A program made the position numbers and the translations under genes. Shown here one piece after another: positions 19,277 through 27,828 of a stretch of 64,000 nt of DNA. The DNA comes from Ignavibacteriales bacterium (GTDB lineage: Bacteria; Bacteroidota; Ignavibacteria; Ignavibacteriales; Ignavibacteriaceae), in assembly GCA_016709765.1 (NCBI GenBank), contig JADJMD010000008.1, positions 477,731 through 541,730 of the forward strand, written 5' to 3'. Below the pieces are notes generated by a model. The model saw only the letters and a list, made by a program, of their open reading frames with translations, had not been told where the DNA came from and did not search any database. Numbering within the stretch: position 1 is the stretch's first letter; each line of letters begins with the position of its first letter.

Positions 19277-20076
19277 TTTTGCAATTCAATCTTTTTTATT
19301 TTCGAATAAACCTTTCTTGCCTTTGCTAAATCTTCCGGCGTATCAACTGAAAAGCTATCATATTCAGTCTCAACAATTTTAATTTTAAATCCATTTTCAA
19401 GCATTCGTAACTGTTCAAGTTTTTCCCAATTCTCAAGATCAGTTGGAGCAAGCTGTGTGAATTTTAATAGATATTCTTTACGATAGACATACAATCCAAT
19501 GTGTTTGTAAAAATCTGCTAATTCAAAAATATCTTTTTCATCTTTTGCCTCGCGTACAAATGGAATTGGTGAACGTGAAAAGTACAGAGCAAAATTCTTG
19601 TAATCAAAAACGACTTTAACTATAGATGGAGATTTTAATTCTTCAATACTGGTAATCAATTTTGCTAATGTTGATACTTTTACTTCAGGCGCGAATAATA
19701 ATGGTTCAATAGCCTGATCTATCATCATTCCACTAATAAAGGGTTCATCACCTTGAATGTTTACAATTATATTCGCACGAGGAAATTCTTTTGCAACAAT
19801 TGCGATTCTATCCGAACCAGTGGGGCAATCTTTTGGTGTCATAATTACGGCGGCACCAAATGCTTTGGCAGCTTTTGCAACCTGTTCATCATCAACGGCA
19901 ATTACAATCTGATTCATCAATTTTGATTTACAGGCGCCTTCATAAGTGTGTTGTAAAAGAGATTTGCCGCCGATATCTGCAAGTGGTTTACCCATCAACC
20001 TTGTAGAAGCAAATCGTGCTGGAATAACTCCGAGAATGTATGGATTGTTTTTTTTCGGTTTCCCCTTCTTTGCCAT
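19273..20076 (-). CDS. kdsB: 3-deoxy-manno-octulosonate cytidylyltransferase (CMP-Kdo synthetase)
   Basis: A 267-residue cytosolic enzyme that activates Kdo with CTP for the LPS inner core. The N-terminal VIPARFASTRLMGKPL is the CTP-binding motif of the family; CPTGSDRIA and VNIQGDEPFI follow in order. The length fits KdsB plus a short lysine-rich N-terminal extension (MAKKGKPKKNNP). Its presence shows the organism makes Kdo-containing LPS. The ATG overlaps the gatC stop (TAATG), so the genes are translationally coupled. Confidence 0.95.
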   Translation of the reverse strand: MAKKGKPKKNNPYILGVIPARFASTRLMGKPLADIGGKSLLQHTYEGACKSKLMNQIVIAVDDEQVAKAAKAFGAAVIMTPKDCPTGSDRIAIVAKEFPRANIIVNIQGDEPFISGMMIDQAIEPLLFAPEVKVSTLAKLITSIEELKSPSIVKVVFDYKNFALYFSRSPIPFVREAKDEKDIFELADFYKHIGLYVYRKEYLLKFTQLAPTDLENWEKLEQLRMLENGFKIKIVETEYDSFSVDTPEDLAKARKVYSKIKKIELQK

Positions 20077-20369
20077 TATTTATCACCAATTACTTTCGGA
20101 ACTTTAAAATAAAGATCATCTTTTGCAGGTGCATTCTTCAAAGCATCTTCTGTTGAGGTTGATGGTTTCAATTCATCCTCACGAAAAGTATTTGTTTGTT
20201 CAACGGGATGTGAAAGGGGTTCAACATTTTCAGTGTTCAGTTCATTCAACTTATCCATATAACTCAAGATTTCGTTCATCTGAGGTGTAAAACTTTCTAA
20301 CTCCGCATCAGAAAATTTTAATCGTGAAAGTTCAGCAATTTTTTCAACATCTTTTTTTGTAACAGCCAT
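20076..20369 (-). CDS. gatC: Asp-tRNA(Asn)/Glu-tRNA(Gln) amidotransferase subunit C
   Basis: A 97-residue protein with the typical GatC pattern: VEKIAELSRLKFSDAELESF, then ILSYMDKLNELNTENVEPLSH and a C-terminal FKVPKVI. GatC stabilises the GatA amidase against GatB during transamidation of mischarged tRNA. gatA and gatB are not in the window. It is coupled to plsC and kdsB through TAATG overlaps at both ends. Confidence 0.95.
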   Translation of the reverse strand: MAVTKKDVEKIAELSRLKFSDAELESFTPQMNEILSYMDKLNELNTENVEPLSHPVEQTNTFREDELKPSTSTEDALKNAPAKDDLYFKVPKVIGDK

Positions 20370-21079
20370 TAATTATATTCCTTTTGATTGCTGATAATAA
20401 TCTCTCTTACTTTATTCATTAATTCAAGTTCATCTTGTTTAGTTTTGATATTCTCTGTTGGAATTGGTTTATCGAAATGTAAATATATAGTCCCGCTTTT
20501 TAGTTTAAATGTTCCTTTTGGTAAAACATTTTTAGTCCCATTTATAGTAATCGGGACAATAGGATAACCACTATGAGCCGCAAGATAAAATGCACCTCTT
20601 TTAAAAGATTGAACTTCACCTGTTTCACTTCTTGTTCCTTCAGGAAAAACCAAAACAGAAATGTGTTTATTGTCCATGACTTTTTTAGCCTCAATTAAAC
20701 TGTTCATCGCGGCTTTGGGATCTTTTCTATCAATAACAACGTAAGGTCCCAAATATAACTGCCAACCAAAAAAAGGAATGCGTGCAAGTTCTTTTTTGAA
20801 TATCATACTAAGACGATTTGGAACTCCCCATTGAAGCGCTGTAATATCAATTTGGCTTGAATGATTTGATGCAAACACATAAACGGCTTTAGGATCGATG
20901 TTTTCAAGTCCGGTTATTTTAACGCGAATTCCAGATATCAATAAAATTCCACCAGGAAAAATTTTCGCGATATAATGATATACCGTAAAACTTCTATCCA
21001 GAAAAATAAAAATCAATCCGAAGATAGAACAGATAAAGGTATGGATTCCAATCAAAAATATTTTAAGATATGTAATCAA
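20369..21079 (-). CDS. plsC: 1-acyl-sn-glycerol-3-phosphate acyltransferase
   Basis: A 236-residue membrane-associated acyltransferase. The catalytic NHSSQID (H73...D78, the HX4D box) and substrate-binding VFPEGTRS are both present, with an N-terminal hydrophobic anchor of about 45 residues. It acylates lysophosphatidic acid in phospholipid synthesis. The start is a TTG at 21079 that overlaps the TGA of the upstream protease gene as TTGA. The next in-frame ATG lies beyond the catalytic box, so the rare start codon is well supported. Confidence 0.93.
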   Translation of the reverse strand: MITYLKIFLIGIHTFICSIFGLIFIFLDRSFTVYHYIAKIFPGGILLISGIRVKITGLENIDPKAVYVFASNHSSQIDITALQWGVPNRLSMIFKKELARIPFFGWQLYLGPYVVIDRKDPKAAMNSLIEAKKVMDNKHISVLVFPEGTRSETGEVQSFKRGAFYLAAHSGYPIVPITINGTKNVLPKGTFKLKSGTIYLHFDKPIPTENIKTKQDELELMNKVREIIISNQKEYN

Positions 21080-22218
21080 ATTAACACGTCCACTAATTCT
21101 TTATTATTAACCTCAACAATACCATTTTCGTTAGCAAAATTTTTAATTGCGTTAGTTCTGTTTTTGATTGATGGATGTGAATAAAAAAACCACTCAATAA
21201 ATGGATGTGGTTCTCTATCACCGAGATTCTGATCGGTTAATTTATTCAATGTGCTAATAAAGCTATTGGGTTTGAGTGTAAATTCAATCGCATACCTATC
21301 TGCTTCATACTCATATTTTCTAGAAAGGATGTTTCCAATTGGAGATTGGATTAAGCCAATAATCACTGCCCACAAACTAAGCAATGGTAGTGCTGCAATT
21401 TGAGTGATGCTTTCAAAATCAAACCAGTTTAAAGAATTTTTATATAGAATTGAAATAACAAAAAAAGTTAGAAAGCTTGAAACAGTTCCGAATAAAATAT
21501 TTTTTACAATGTGCTTATGTTTATAATGACCGAGCTCGTGTGCTATAACAGTTTCGATTTCATCTTTAGAATAATTATTAATCAATGTATCACCCAAAAT
21601 AATCCTTTTGGTTTTTCCCAATCCTGTAAATGCTGCATTTGCCTTCTTAGTATTCTTACTCATATCAAATGTAAAAACATTTTCAATTTTTATCCCTGCA
21701 CCCTTTGCAAGATTACTAATTCTTGTCTTCAATTCTTCATCATTTAATGGAAGAATTTTATAAAAGATTGGAAGAATGATAATTGGAAATATTTGAGATA
21801 GTACTACAGATATTAAAAACATCACAGATGCAAACACCAACCACCACAAATCACCAAATTGATTTATCACAAAGAAGAAAAGTAAAAGAATCGGAACGCC
21901 AATTACAAATCCCACTAACATTGATTTAACATTTTCTATAAAGTATTTATAAAAAGTCTGGTTGGATAATTTGTATTTGTGTTCAAGGTAAAATCCGGTG
22001 TAAATATTAATCGGCATAAAAAATACAGAGTTAAAAATTCCCAGGGCAAAAACAAAAAGCAAAAACACTAAATAGGAGTTTGAGGCAAACGTTTGGATAT
22101 AGTTTTGAAGTAAACTGCTATAATCTAAGGCGATAAAAAGACAAAGTAATATAAAACTAATCACAGTTTTCGCAATACCTATTGCGAGCTTGGTATTATT
22201 GTATTTTTTGGAATCCAT
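21076..22218 (-). CDS. M48 family (Ste24/CAAX prenyl protease-like) membrane metalloprotease
   Basis: A protein of about 380 residues with several membrane helices and the zinc site HELGHYKHKH near residues 227-236. The third ligand is in YEYEADRYAIEF. The conserved DMSKNTKKANAAFTG stretch just before the active site is typical of Ste24-type proteases. It probably handles inner-membrane protein quality control. A TTG at 22254 would add 12 residues, but the ATG at 22218 gives a cleaner start (MDSKKYN). It heads the plsC-gatC-kdsB-deaminase run and overlaps plsC by 4 bases. Confidence 0.9.
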   Translation of the reverse strand: MDSKKYNNTKLAIGIAKTVISFILLCLFIALDYSSLLQNYIQTFASNSYLVFLLFVFALGIFNSVFFMPINIYTGFYLEHKYKLSNQTFYKYFIENVKSMLVGFVIGVPILLLFFFVINQFGDLWWLVFASVMFLISVVLSQIFPIIILPIFYKILPLNDEELKTRISNLAKGAGIKIENVFTFDMSKNTKKANAAFTGLGKTKRIILGDTLINNYSKDEIETVIAHELGHYKHKHIVKNILFGTVSSFLTFFVISILYKNSLNWFDFESITQIAALPLLSLWAVIIGLIQSPIGNILSRKYEYEADRYAIEFTLKPNSFISTLNKLTDQNLGDREPHPFIEWFFYSHPSIKNRTNAIKNFANENGIVEVNNKELVDVLI

Positions 22219-22273
22219 ACATTTAAAAATAGTAACTGAATTTCTTGCAATCAATTTAATATTTTCTATTAGA

Positions 22274-22279
22274 TATAAT
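22274..22279 (+). promoter_or_regulatory. Possible -10 box upstream of outer-membrane barrel gene
   Basis: A perfect TATAAT lies 50 bases before the ATG of the barrel gene, in the divergent intergenic region. I see no convincing -35 element at 17 bases spacing, so this is a weak call. Confidence 0.3.
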
Positions 22280-22328
22280 AAATATTTTTCCTAAGTTTAT
22301 GTAGTAAACAAAACAAAGAGAGGATAAA

Positions 22329-23069
22329 ATGAAAAATTTTCATTTATTAATTTATACTTCGTTGCTTTTTGTGTTTCTTTTTGCATTGCAAACTAATGCT
22401 CAAATTACGCTTCAAGTTGGAGGCGGTTTAGGTTACTCTGTGCCAACAGGTGATTACGGTGGATCTGTATCCGATTTCTATAATGGGACTAAGTACGGGA
22501 TGAAATCAGGCATAAATTTTCACGGCAAAGCACGAGTTGGGATCCTATTCCTTAATGCTTTTGGTGAAGTAGGCTACACAACTTTTAGTGGTGATGGAGA
22601 TGCCATATCAGGTGGTGGAACTATAAAAAATTCACAAAAAATTGTTTCTATGAAAGTTGGACCGGAATTTCCAATTAGCATTCCTCTTTCTCCAATTACT
22701 CCTTACTTACAAGGATTTGTATCGTTAAATACTTTTTCTGGAGATGTCGAGTTTACTGGTGTAAGTGGTGTCCCAAGCGGTAAAAAGGATTTAACAAGTG
22801 CAACAAGAGTTGGACTAGGCGGTGGTATTGGAGTTATGTTTAGTTTAGGTGGATTAAAATTGGATGCAAACATACAATATCATCTGTTAAATTTTGCAGG
22901 CAAAGAATACAAAATTGAAAATGTAACTTCTCACACTCTTTTAGATAATTACACAAGTCTTAACGATGATAAAGATGCTTTAGCCGGAACAACTATGGAT
23001 CACTTTATTTCAAATTCACGTGGTATTAGTGCAATGGAATTTAAATTAACCGTGTTGTTTGGGTTGTAG
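22329..23069 (+). CDS. Secreted outer-membrane beta-barrel protein
   Basis: A 246-residue protein with a signal peptide (about 25 residues ending TNAQ) and then alternating, glycine-rich strands such as LQVGGGLGYSVPTG, FGEVGYTTFSG and VGLGGGIGVMF. It ends in a strand with a terminal hydrophobic/aromatic pattern (FKLTVLFGL), as expected for insertion by BamA. The size suggests an 8-10 strand barrel. A purine-rich AGAGAGGA precedes the ATG, and a strong terminator follows. No enzymatic motif is visible. Confidence 0.8.
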   Translation: MKNFHLLIYTSLLFVFLFALQTNAQITLQVGGGLGYSVPTGDYGGSVSDFYNGTKYGMKSGINFHGKARVGILFLNAFGEVGYTTFSGDGDAISGGGTIKNSQKIVSMKVGPEFPISIPLSPITPYLQGFVSLNTFSGDVEFTGVSGVPSGKKDLTSATRVGLGGGIGVMFSLGGLKLDANIQYHLLNFAGKEYKIENVTSHTLLDNYTSLNDDKDALAGTTMDHFISNSRGISAMEFKLTVLFGL

Positions 23070-23088
23070 TTCTTTATAGAAATTAACT

Positions 23089-23121
23089 AAAAACCCAATT
23101 CCACTTTGGAATTGGGTTTTT
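23089..23121. terminator. Strong bidirectional terminator
   Basis: A 14-bp perfect inverted repeat, AAAAACCCAATTCC / GGAATTGGGTTTTT, with an ACTTT loop. It is placed between the convergent barrel gene and terC-like gene. Confidence 0.92.
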
Positions 23122-23149
23122 AGTTTTAAATAATTTGGTAAATTACTTT

Positions 23150-23893
23150 TTACTCACCCGGAATTTCTTTTCTTAATTTTATAGGCTCAGTTTTCTTTTT
23201 ACGCATCTTTAAGTTTAGAACTTCAACAAAAACGCTAAACGCCATTGCAAAGTAAATATATCCTTTTGGTACGTGCTGGTGTAAACCTTCTACGATCAAT
23301 GAAAAACCAATCAAAAGCAGAAAACTTAAAGCAAGAATTTTTATAGTTGGATGATTTTCTACAAAATCACTAATCGCACCTGAGAAAAACATCATAAAAA
23401 TTACTGCAATTATTACAGCAATAATCATCACCACAAGATCATTCGCCATTCCAATCGCAGTTATAACAGAATCAAGTGAAAACACAATATCAAGTAAAAG
23501 TATTTGAATTATTACACCCCAAAACGAAACTTTAGTTTTTATATCGTGATGCTCTTCTTCGCCTTCTAACTTTGAATGAATTTCTAATGTGCTTTTTGCT
23601 AACAGGAACAAACCTCCAAGAATCAGAATTAAATCTCTACCAGAAATTCCTAATTCAAAAACGGTGAAGAATGGTTCAGTTAATTTTACGATCAATGAAA
23701 TTGAAAAAAGTAAAAGTATTCTTGTTATCATCGCTAGAGAAAGTCCAACTAGTCTTCCTTTTTTTTGCTCTGCTTTAGGAAGTTTGCCGGAAAGAATTGA
23801 AATGAATATTATATTATCTATTCCAAGTACAATTTCTAGAACGGTTAAGGTTAATAATGCAATCAGTGCTTGTGGATCGGTAATCCATTCCAT
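23150..23893 (-). CDS. TerC family integral membrane protein
   Basis: A 247-residue inner-membrane protein with about seven hydrophobic helices. The TerC-family pattern of membrane acidic residues is present: LEIVLGIDNIIFISILSGKL near the N terminus and LLDIVFSLDSVITAIGMAN in the middle. Family members (TerC, Alx, YoaE-type) are linked to metal export, especially manganese, and to tellurite resistance. Here it is a single gene without other ter genes, so a general metal-handling role is more likely than tellurite resistance. Confidence 0.9.
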   Translation of the reverse strand: MEWITDPQALIALLTLTVLEIVLGIDNIIFISILSGKLPKAEQKKGRLVGLSLAMITRILLLFSISLIVKLTEPFFTVFELGISGRDLILILGGLFLLAKSTLEIHSKLEGEEEHHDIKTKVSFWGVIIQILLLDIVFSLDSVITAIGMANDLVVMIIAVIIAVIFMMFFSGAISDFVENHPTIKILALSFLLLIGFSLIVEGLHQHVPKGYIYFAMAFSVFVEVLNLKMRKKKTEPIKLRKEIPGE

Positions 23894-23986
23894 TTATATT
23901 TTTTCCTGTATTAAAATTTATTGAGCAAAGTTAGAAAGTGATTATATGAAAATGAAATTTTTATACTGTTAAAATAGATTACAAAC

Positions 23987-24011
23987 AGATTCCCGCTTTC
24001 GCTGGAATGAC
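23987..24011. repeat. Dispersed GTCATTCC...GGAATCT palindrome
   Basis: A 25-base imperfect palindrome, AGATTCCCGCTTTCGCTGGAATGAC. Its ends (AGATTCC / GGAATGAC) match one of the repeats at 62835-62860, so both belong to one dispersed family common in intergenic regions of Bacteroidota-type genomes. Confidence 0.7.
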
Positions 24012-24019
24012 ACTACAAA

Positions 24020-24036
24020 AAGGAGGCAGCCTCCTT
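24020..24036 (-). terminator. Second, back-up terminator hairpin
   Basis: AAGGAGG / CCTCCTT with a 3-base loop. Read on the minus strand it is followed by a T run, so it can act as a second terminator behind the one at 24048-24071. Confidence 0.5.
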
Positions 24037-24047
24037 AAAAAATAAAA

Positions 24048-24071
24048 AAGCCCTTCCAAAAAGAAGGGCTT
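24048..24071 (-). terminator. Intrinsic terminator of small Cys/Lys-rich gene
   Basis: AAGCCCTTC / GAAGGGCTT, 9 bp with a 6-base loop, followed on the minus strand by a long T-rich stretch. Confidence 0.85.
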
Positions 24072-24096
24072 AAATACTAAAAATGAAAAAATAAAA

Positions 24097-24429
24097 TTAT
24101 TGTTTCTTTATTTCCTTCTTTACTTCTTTTTCAATTTTCGTTTCTTTTTTCATATCACAGCAAGAAGAATTTTCGCCGCATTTTTCTTTTTTATCCATTT
24201 TGGTTTTTGTAACAACGATTTCTTTATTAACAGTTTCTTTTCCATTTGATAATGCTGTTGTAGTAGTATTTTCAACTTTATCGCCAGATTTCATTGTCAT
24301 TTTATCTTGCGAACATTTGTCTACTTTAGTTGTTTCTCCTTTTTCTTTGGAGCAGCAATCTTTTGATTGAGCATTGACTGAAAAAGCAAAAACGGTTGCT
24401 ACAGCTAGAATTACAAGAAGATTTTTCAT
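24097..24429 (-). CDS. Small exported Cys- and Lys-rich protein
   Basis: A 110-residue protein with a clear signal peptide (MKNLLVILAVATVFAFSVNA, cut before QSKD). The mature part of about 90 residues is highly charged and contains six to seven cysteines, including two CC pairs (DCCSKEK, SSCCDMKK), and ends in a lysine/glutamate helix (KIEKEVKKEIKKQ). It has no recognised domain. Cysteine pairs in an unstructured, exported polypeptide suggest metal binding in the periplasm; that is inference. It has its own tandem terminators and is separate from the Bat operon upstream. Confidence 0.7.
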   Translation of the reverse strand: MKNLLVILAVATVFAFSVNAQSKDCCSKEKGETTKVDKCSQDKMTMKSGDKVENTTTTALSNGKETVNKEIVVTKTKMDKKEKCGENSSCCDMKKETKIEKEVKKEIKKQ

Positions 24430-24512
24430 AATTACCTTTCTTTTTTTATTATTTTATTCCTAGAAAGCTAAAGAAAACACAATAATTTACAAATGCTAAT
24501 AGTTAGATTTTG

Positions 24513-25274
24513 CTAAATTTTTCTAAAATATTCTTCCAGAATCCAACCAACTTTTCCATCTGCAAGCCTTATTTTGGCCCAATTATCAACTCTATCTTCT
24601 AATCTTACCTTCAATCCTTCGTGAATGATGAATTCATCTTTTGAGGAATTATCTGGTGCAGATTTTACAGTTACAACCGTAGAAATAATTATTCCGTCTT
24701 TAATATTGAACTCCTTATTCAGTTTAACCATTAACAGGATTATTATAAGAATTAATAAAACAGACATCCCAACTCCACTAAAAAAAGAGGCTCTTTGTTG
24801 TGTAGTGGAATTTGAAAAGAAATAAGCAACGACACAAAGAAGTAGTAGTATAAAAATTGTGTAAACAAAAATAGTCCAGCCATTAATAGTGAATGAAGCA
24901 AGCAAACCTTCCCATACATTAAAAATAAAAAATGGAGGCAGCGTATCTACTTTATCTTTTATATTCAGTTTAACAAGTGTAAGATTATGTTTTACATCTT
25001 CATCACTTGGTGAAAGTTTTAATGCTTTTTCATAGTACAAAATTGCGTATCCAACTTTACCTAAACGATAATGTGCATTACCAAGATTGTAATAAAGCGA
25101 AGTTCCTTCATAACCTTGTTTTATAAGTTTATTATACTCATCAATAGCAAGTTGATATTGATTGTTTTTATAAAGCTCATTCCCTTTCTGCATAACAGAT
25201 TTAATATCTGCTTTTATAACTGATAAAGAAATGAAAATTAGTAACAATATTATTTTAAAGATATATTTTTTCAT
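24513..25274 (-). CDS. batE: BatE-like aerotolerance protein (TPR + SH3)
   Basis: A 253-residue protein, last gene of the Bat operon. A signal/anchor segment is followed by two TPR units (GNELYKNNQYQLAIDEYNKL; YYNLGNAHYRLGKVGYAILY). Two transmembrane segments lie around residues 120-180, and a C-terminal SH3-like domain (IIHEGLKVRLEDRV, GKVGWILEEYF) suggests cell-wall or periplasmic ligand binding. BatE works with the other Bat proteins in an envelope complex linked to oxidative-stress tolerance in Bacteroides and Leptospira. The start overlaps the batD stop by 4 bases. Confidence 0.88.
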   Translation of the reverse strand: MKKYIFKIILLLIFISLSVIKADIKSVMQKGNELYKNNQYQLAIDEYNKLIKQGYEGTSLYYNLGNAHYRLGKVGYAILYYEKALKLSPSDEDVKHNLTLVKLNIKDKVDTLPPFFIFNVWEGLLASFTINGWTIFVYTIFILLLLCVVAYFFSNSTTQQRASFFSGVGMSVLLILIIILLMVKLNKEFNIKDGIIISTVVTVKSAPDNSSKDEFIIHEGLKVRLEDRVDNWAKIRLADGKVGWILEEYFRKI

Positions 25275-27070
25275 TTTGCAATTGATCTCTCAATATCAAT
25301 AACCACAGCAGAAAATGAGTTGTACATTTCAGTCATTGCTTGTGAAGGATTTGTTCCTGGTGCAAACCGAATAAACTCACATTTTTGAGCATTAGTTTTC
25401 ATCTTATCAACAAGATCAGTAGAAATATTTCTTTTTGTTAATTCATCAGCAGCTTTATCCAGAGTAAATTCTGATTTGGGAATACGAAATTTATCTTCAA
25501 GATATCCGAACAATGCCTGTGATATTTCGGAATAAAAAAGTTCAACATTATTCTGATCAAGAAGTTTTTTAGCTGATTTAAATCTCTTGCGTGCAACTTT
25601 TTCTGCTTTAGAATACCGCAACAATTGTTGATTTCCGGAAAGTTTATCTTGTTTCCTTTTCCATCCAATCAAAAGAAGGGCAGCAAACAATGGAGTTATT
25701 GATGCAATCCAAAACCCAGGTTTAAACAAAATTATATCACTTTGTTTTCCAATATCATCATAATTTGTTTTAATAAAACGAATATCATTTTCGAGCTGAT
25801 TAATATTTTGTTGATTTGCAAAATCATTTGCCCCGTTTTGGCCTTGCTCAATAATTACACTAAATGATTTTGATTTTATGATGTGATACGTTTTTGATTC
25901 GGAATCAAAATATGAAAACTCAATAGCCGGAATCTCGCGGCTTCCAGCAATTCGTGGAATTAAAAGATACTCAGCGTTTTTGGTACCGTTAATTTTTCCG
26001 TTTCTATTTATCTGCTCATCAACTTTTGGATCATACTTTTCAAAACCATTTGGTAATTCAAACGGAGGTAATTCTAAAAGCTTAATATTTCCCGAGCCAG
26101 AAAAATTAAATTTTAAAGTGATTGGTTCGTTGGTTTTGGTTCTAGCTTTATCAATAGAGGCATCAAAATCAAACTTGCCAACAGCACCTCTAAAAGAGGC
26201 TGGTTTGTTATTTTCTGGTAACGGGATTACATCAACTTTAAGCGTGTTGGATTTTGCCTGGTACTCAACAATCTCAGAGCGCCCAAATGGATCGCCAAAG
26301 AAATCATCCCAAACATTATTTGGGTTTTTCTTCTTCTGAACCTGAATTGGTATTGTAAGTTCAAAAGGTGTAACTTCTAACTTACCTGTTTGGCTTGGAA
26401 ATAAAGCTGCTCGTTTTAATAACCCAACGCTATACTGCTGTCCATCAATAACTTCTCTGTTGAAAGAAATATTGCGTGCAGTTTCAAGTTCCTCAGCCCA
26501 AAATCCTTGGTATTGAGGTAGCTTATCTACTGACATTTGTGCTGCAATATTTAATCGTGTGTAAAGTTTATAAGTGACTGTAACCTGTTCGCCCAAATAA
26601 ACTTTATTTTTATCTATAGATGCACGGATGAATAAATTTTTTGCGATCTCTTCGTTTGATACTTGGCTATTGGAATCATCTTTGGGTTTTTGTGAACCTT
26701 TTACTATTGTAATTTTTATAGGCTCTGTTGTGATTGATTTATCTTCATATTGAATTGATGCACTGGCAATTGTAAAAGCGCCTGTAGTGTTAGGCATTAG
26801 GATGTATGACAAAGTTAGTGATGATGAAGATACACCATTAATAATCTGCATGCTGGTAGATTGATTTGGACCGGAAAGAACCCTAAAATCTTTTAAAGAT
26901 GGCGGATTGAAATTTTTTAATGCATTAAGATTTTTCCCTTCAAATGTAAAGCGTAATTCAAAACGATCATTTTCTGCAACTTTATTGTTATCAACAGTTG
27001 CAATGAATGATTGCGCTTGAACAAACGGAATAAATAATAAAAACATTCCAACTAAAAAGGATTTTACCAT
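25271..27070 (-). CDS. batD: BatD-like oxygen tolerance protein
   Basis: A 599-residue protein with a signal peptide ending VQAQS. Repeated Ig-like domains fill residues ~20-420 (BatD pattern: VAENDRFELRFTFEGKNLNA; DKNKVYLGEQVTVTYKLYTR). One transmembrane helix lies near residue 455 (FWIASITPLFAALLLIGW), and a cytoplasmic tail of about 125 residues is predicted to be helical (FRIPKSEFTLDKAADEL). Its partners are the VWA proteins BatA and BatB. It is coupled to batC (TAATG) and batE (ATGA). Confidence 0.93.
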   Translation of the reverse strand: MVKSFLVGMFLLFIPFVQAQSFIATVDNNKVAENDRFELRFTFEGKNLNALKNFNPPSLKDFRVLSGPNQSTSMQIINGVSSSSLTLSYILMPNTTGAFTIASASIQYEDKSITTEPIKITIVKGSQKPKDDSNSQVSNEEIAKNLFIRASIDKNKVYLGEQVTVTYKLYTRLNIAAQMSVDKLPQYQGFWAEELETARNISFNREVIDGQQYSVGLLKRAALFPSQTGKLEVTPFELTIPIQVQKKKNPNNVWDDFFGDPFGRSEIVEYQAKSNTLKVDVIPLPENNKPASFRGAVGKFDFDASIDKARTKTNEPITLKFNFSGSGNIKLLELPPFELPNGFEKYDPKVDEQINRNGKINGTKNAEYLLIPRIAGSREIPAIEFSYFDSESKTYHIIKSKSFSVIIEQGQNGANDFANQQNINQLENDIRFIKTNYDDIGKQSDIILFKPGFWIASITPLFAALLLIGWKRKQDKLSGNQQLLRYSKAEKVARKRFKSAKKLLDQNNVELFYSEISQALFGYLEDKFRIPKSEFTLDKAADELTKRNISTDLVDKMKTNAQKCEFIRFAPGTNPSQAMTEMYNSFSAVVIDIERSIAK

Positions 27071-27828
27071 TACCAGTCTTTATCCGTTTTTTTAACTTTG
27101 CCAGATTTTTTTCTTAATAACTTCTGTAAATCTTTTTCATTGTTTTTTAAAGCATCAAGAATACGCTGAGCTTCCTCTTTTGATATTTTTACATCTTTAG
27201 GCTGCTGAGGCTGTTTAGTGTTATCCTGCTTTGATTCTTGATCTTTAGGCTGTGGATTCTGCTGCTGATCCTGTTTATTTTGATCTTTGTTTTGCTGATC
27301 CTGATTTTGATTCTGCTGATTCTTTTGATCATCTTTTTTCTGATCATTTTTATTATTCTTATCGTTTTTATCCTTGTCTTTGTCCTTATTCTTAAGCATT
27401 TCAAGAGCATATGATAAATTATACTTCGTGTCCTGATCATTCGGATTAAATTTTAGAGCGTTTTTATAAGCTTCAATACTTTGTTCAAGTTTATTTGATT
27501 TTAAAAGTGAGTTACCAATGTTGTGAAAAATCTTTGCCTTGCTTTCATCGTCTTTAGCGCCTTCAAAAGCATTAGAGAAAGATTTTATTGCATCATCATA
27601 TTTCTCTTGTTTGTAATAGGATGTCCCTAAATTAAAATTGGCATCAAAATTTTTCGGTGAACTTTCAACAACTTTTCTAAAATCAACTTCTGAATCAGCA
27701 TATTTTTTTTCTTCGTACTTATCAACTCCATCATTTAAAATACTTCGGTTAGATTGTGAAAATCCATTTGAGTATAAAAACAAAAACGATAGTAAAAGTA
27801 AAATGTTTTTTAAGTTATGTTTATTCAT
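27070..27828 (-). CDS. batC: BatC-like TPR protein with low-complexity Q/N/K/D tail
   Basis: A 252-residue protein with a signal peptide (ending SNGFSQ) and three TPR units (FDANFNLGTSYYKQEKYDDA; KIFHNIGNSLLKSNK; NPNDQDTKYNLSYALEML). Residues ~150-215 form an extreme low-complexity linker of D, K, N and Q (DKDKNDKNNKND, QNQDQQNKDQNK). A short basic C terminus ends KKTDKDW. Such tails are usual in BatC-type proteins and probably vary in length between strains. It is coupled to batB by an ATGA overlap. Confidence 0.9.
   Translation of the reverse strand: MNKHNLKNILLLLSFLFLYSNGFSQSNRSILNDGVDKYEEKKYADSEVDFRKVVESSPKNFDANFNLGTSYYKQEKYDDAIKSFSNAFEGAKDDESKAKIFHNIGNSLLKSNKLEQSIEAYKNALKFNPNDQDTKYNLSYALEMLKNKDKDKDKNDKNNKNDQKKDDQKNQQNQNQDQQNKDQNKQDQQQNPQPKDQESKQDNTKQPQQPKDVKISKEEAQRILDALKNNEKDLQKLLRKKSGKVKKTDKDW

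Noticed and set aside
27270..27400. Minus-strand low-complexity stretch as a tandem repeat locus
   Set aside because: It is the Asp/Lys/Asn/Gln-rich linker inside batC, and open frames in it on other frames are compositional.
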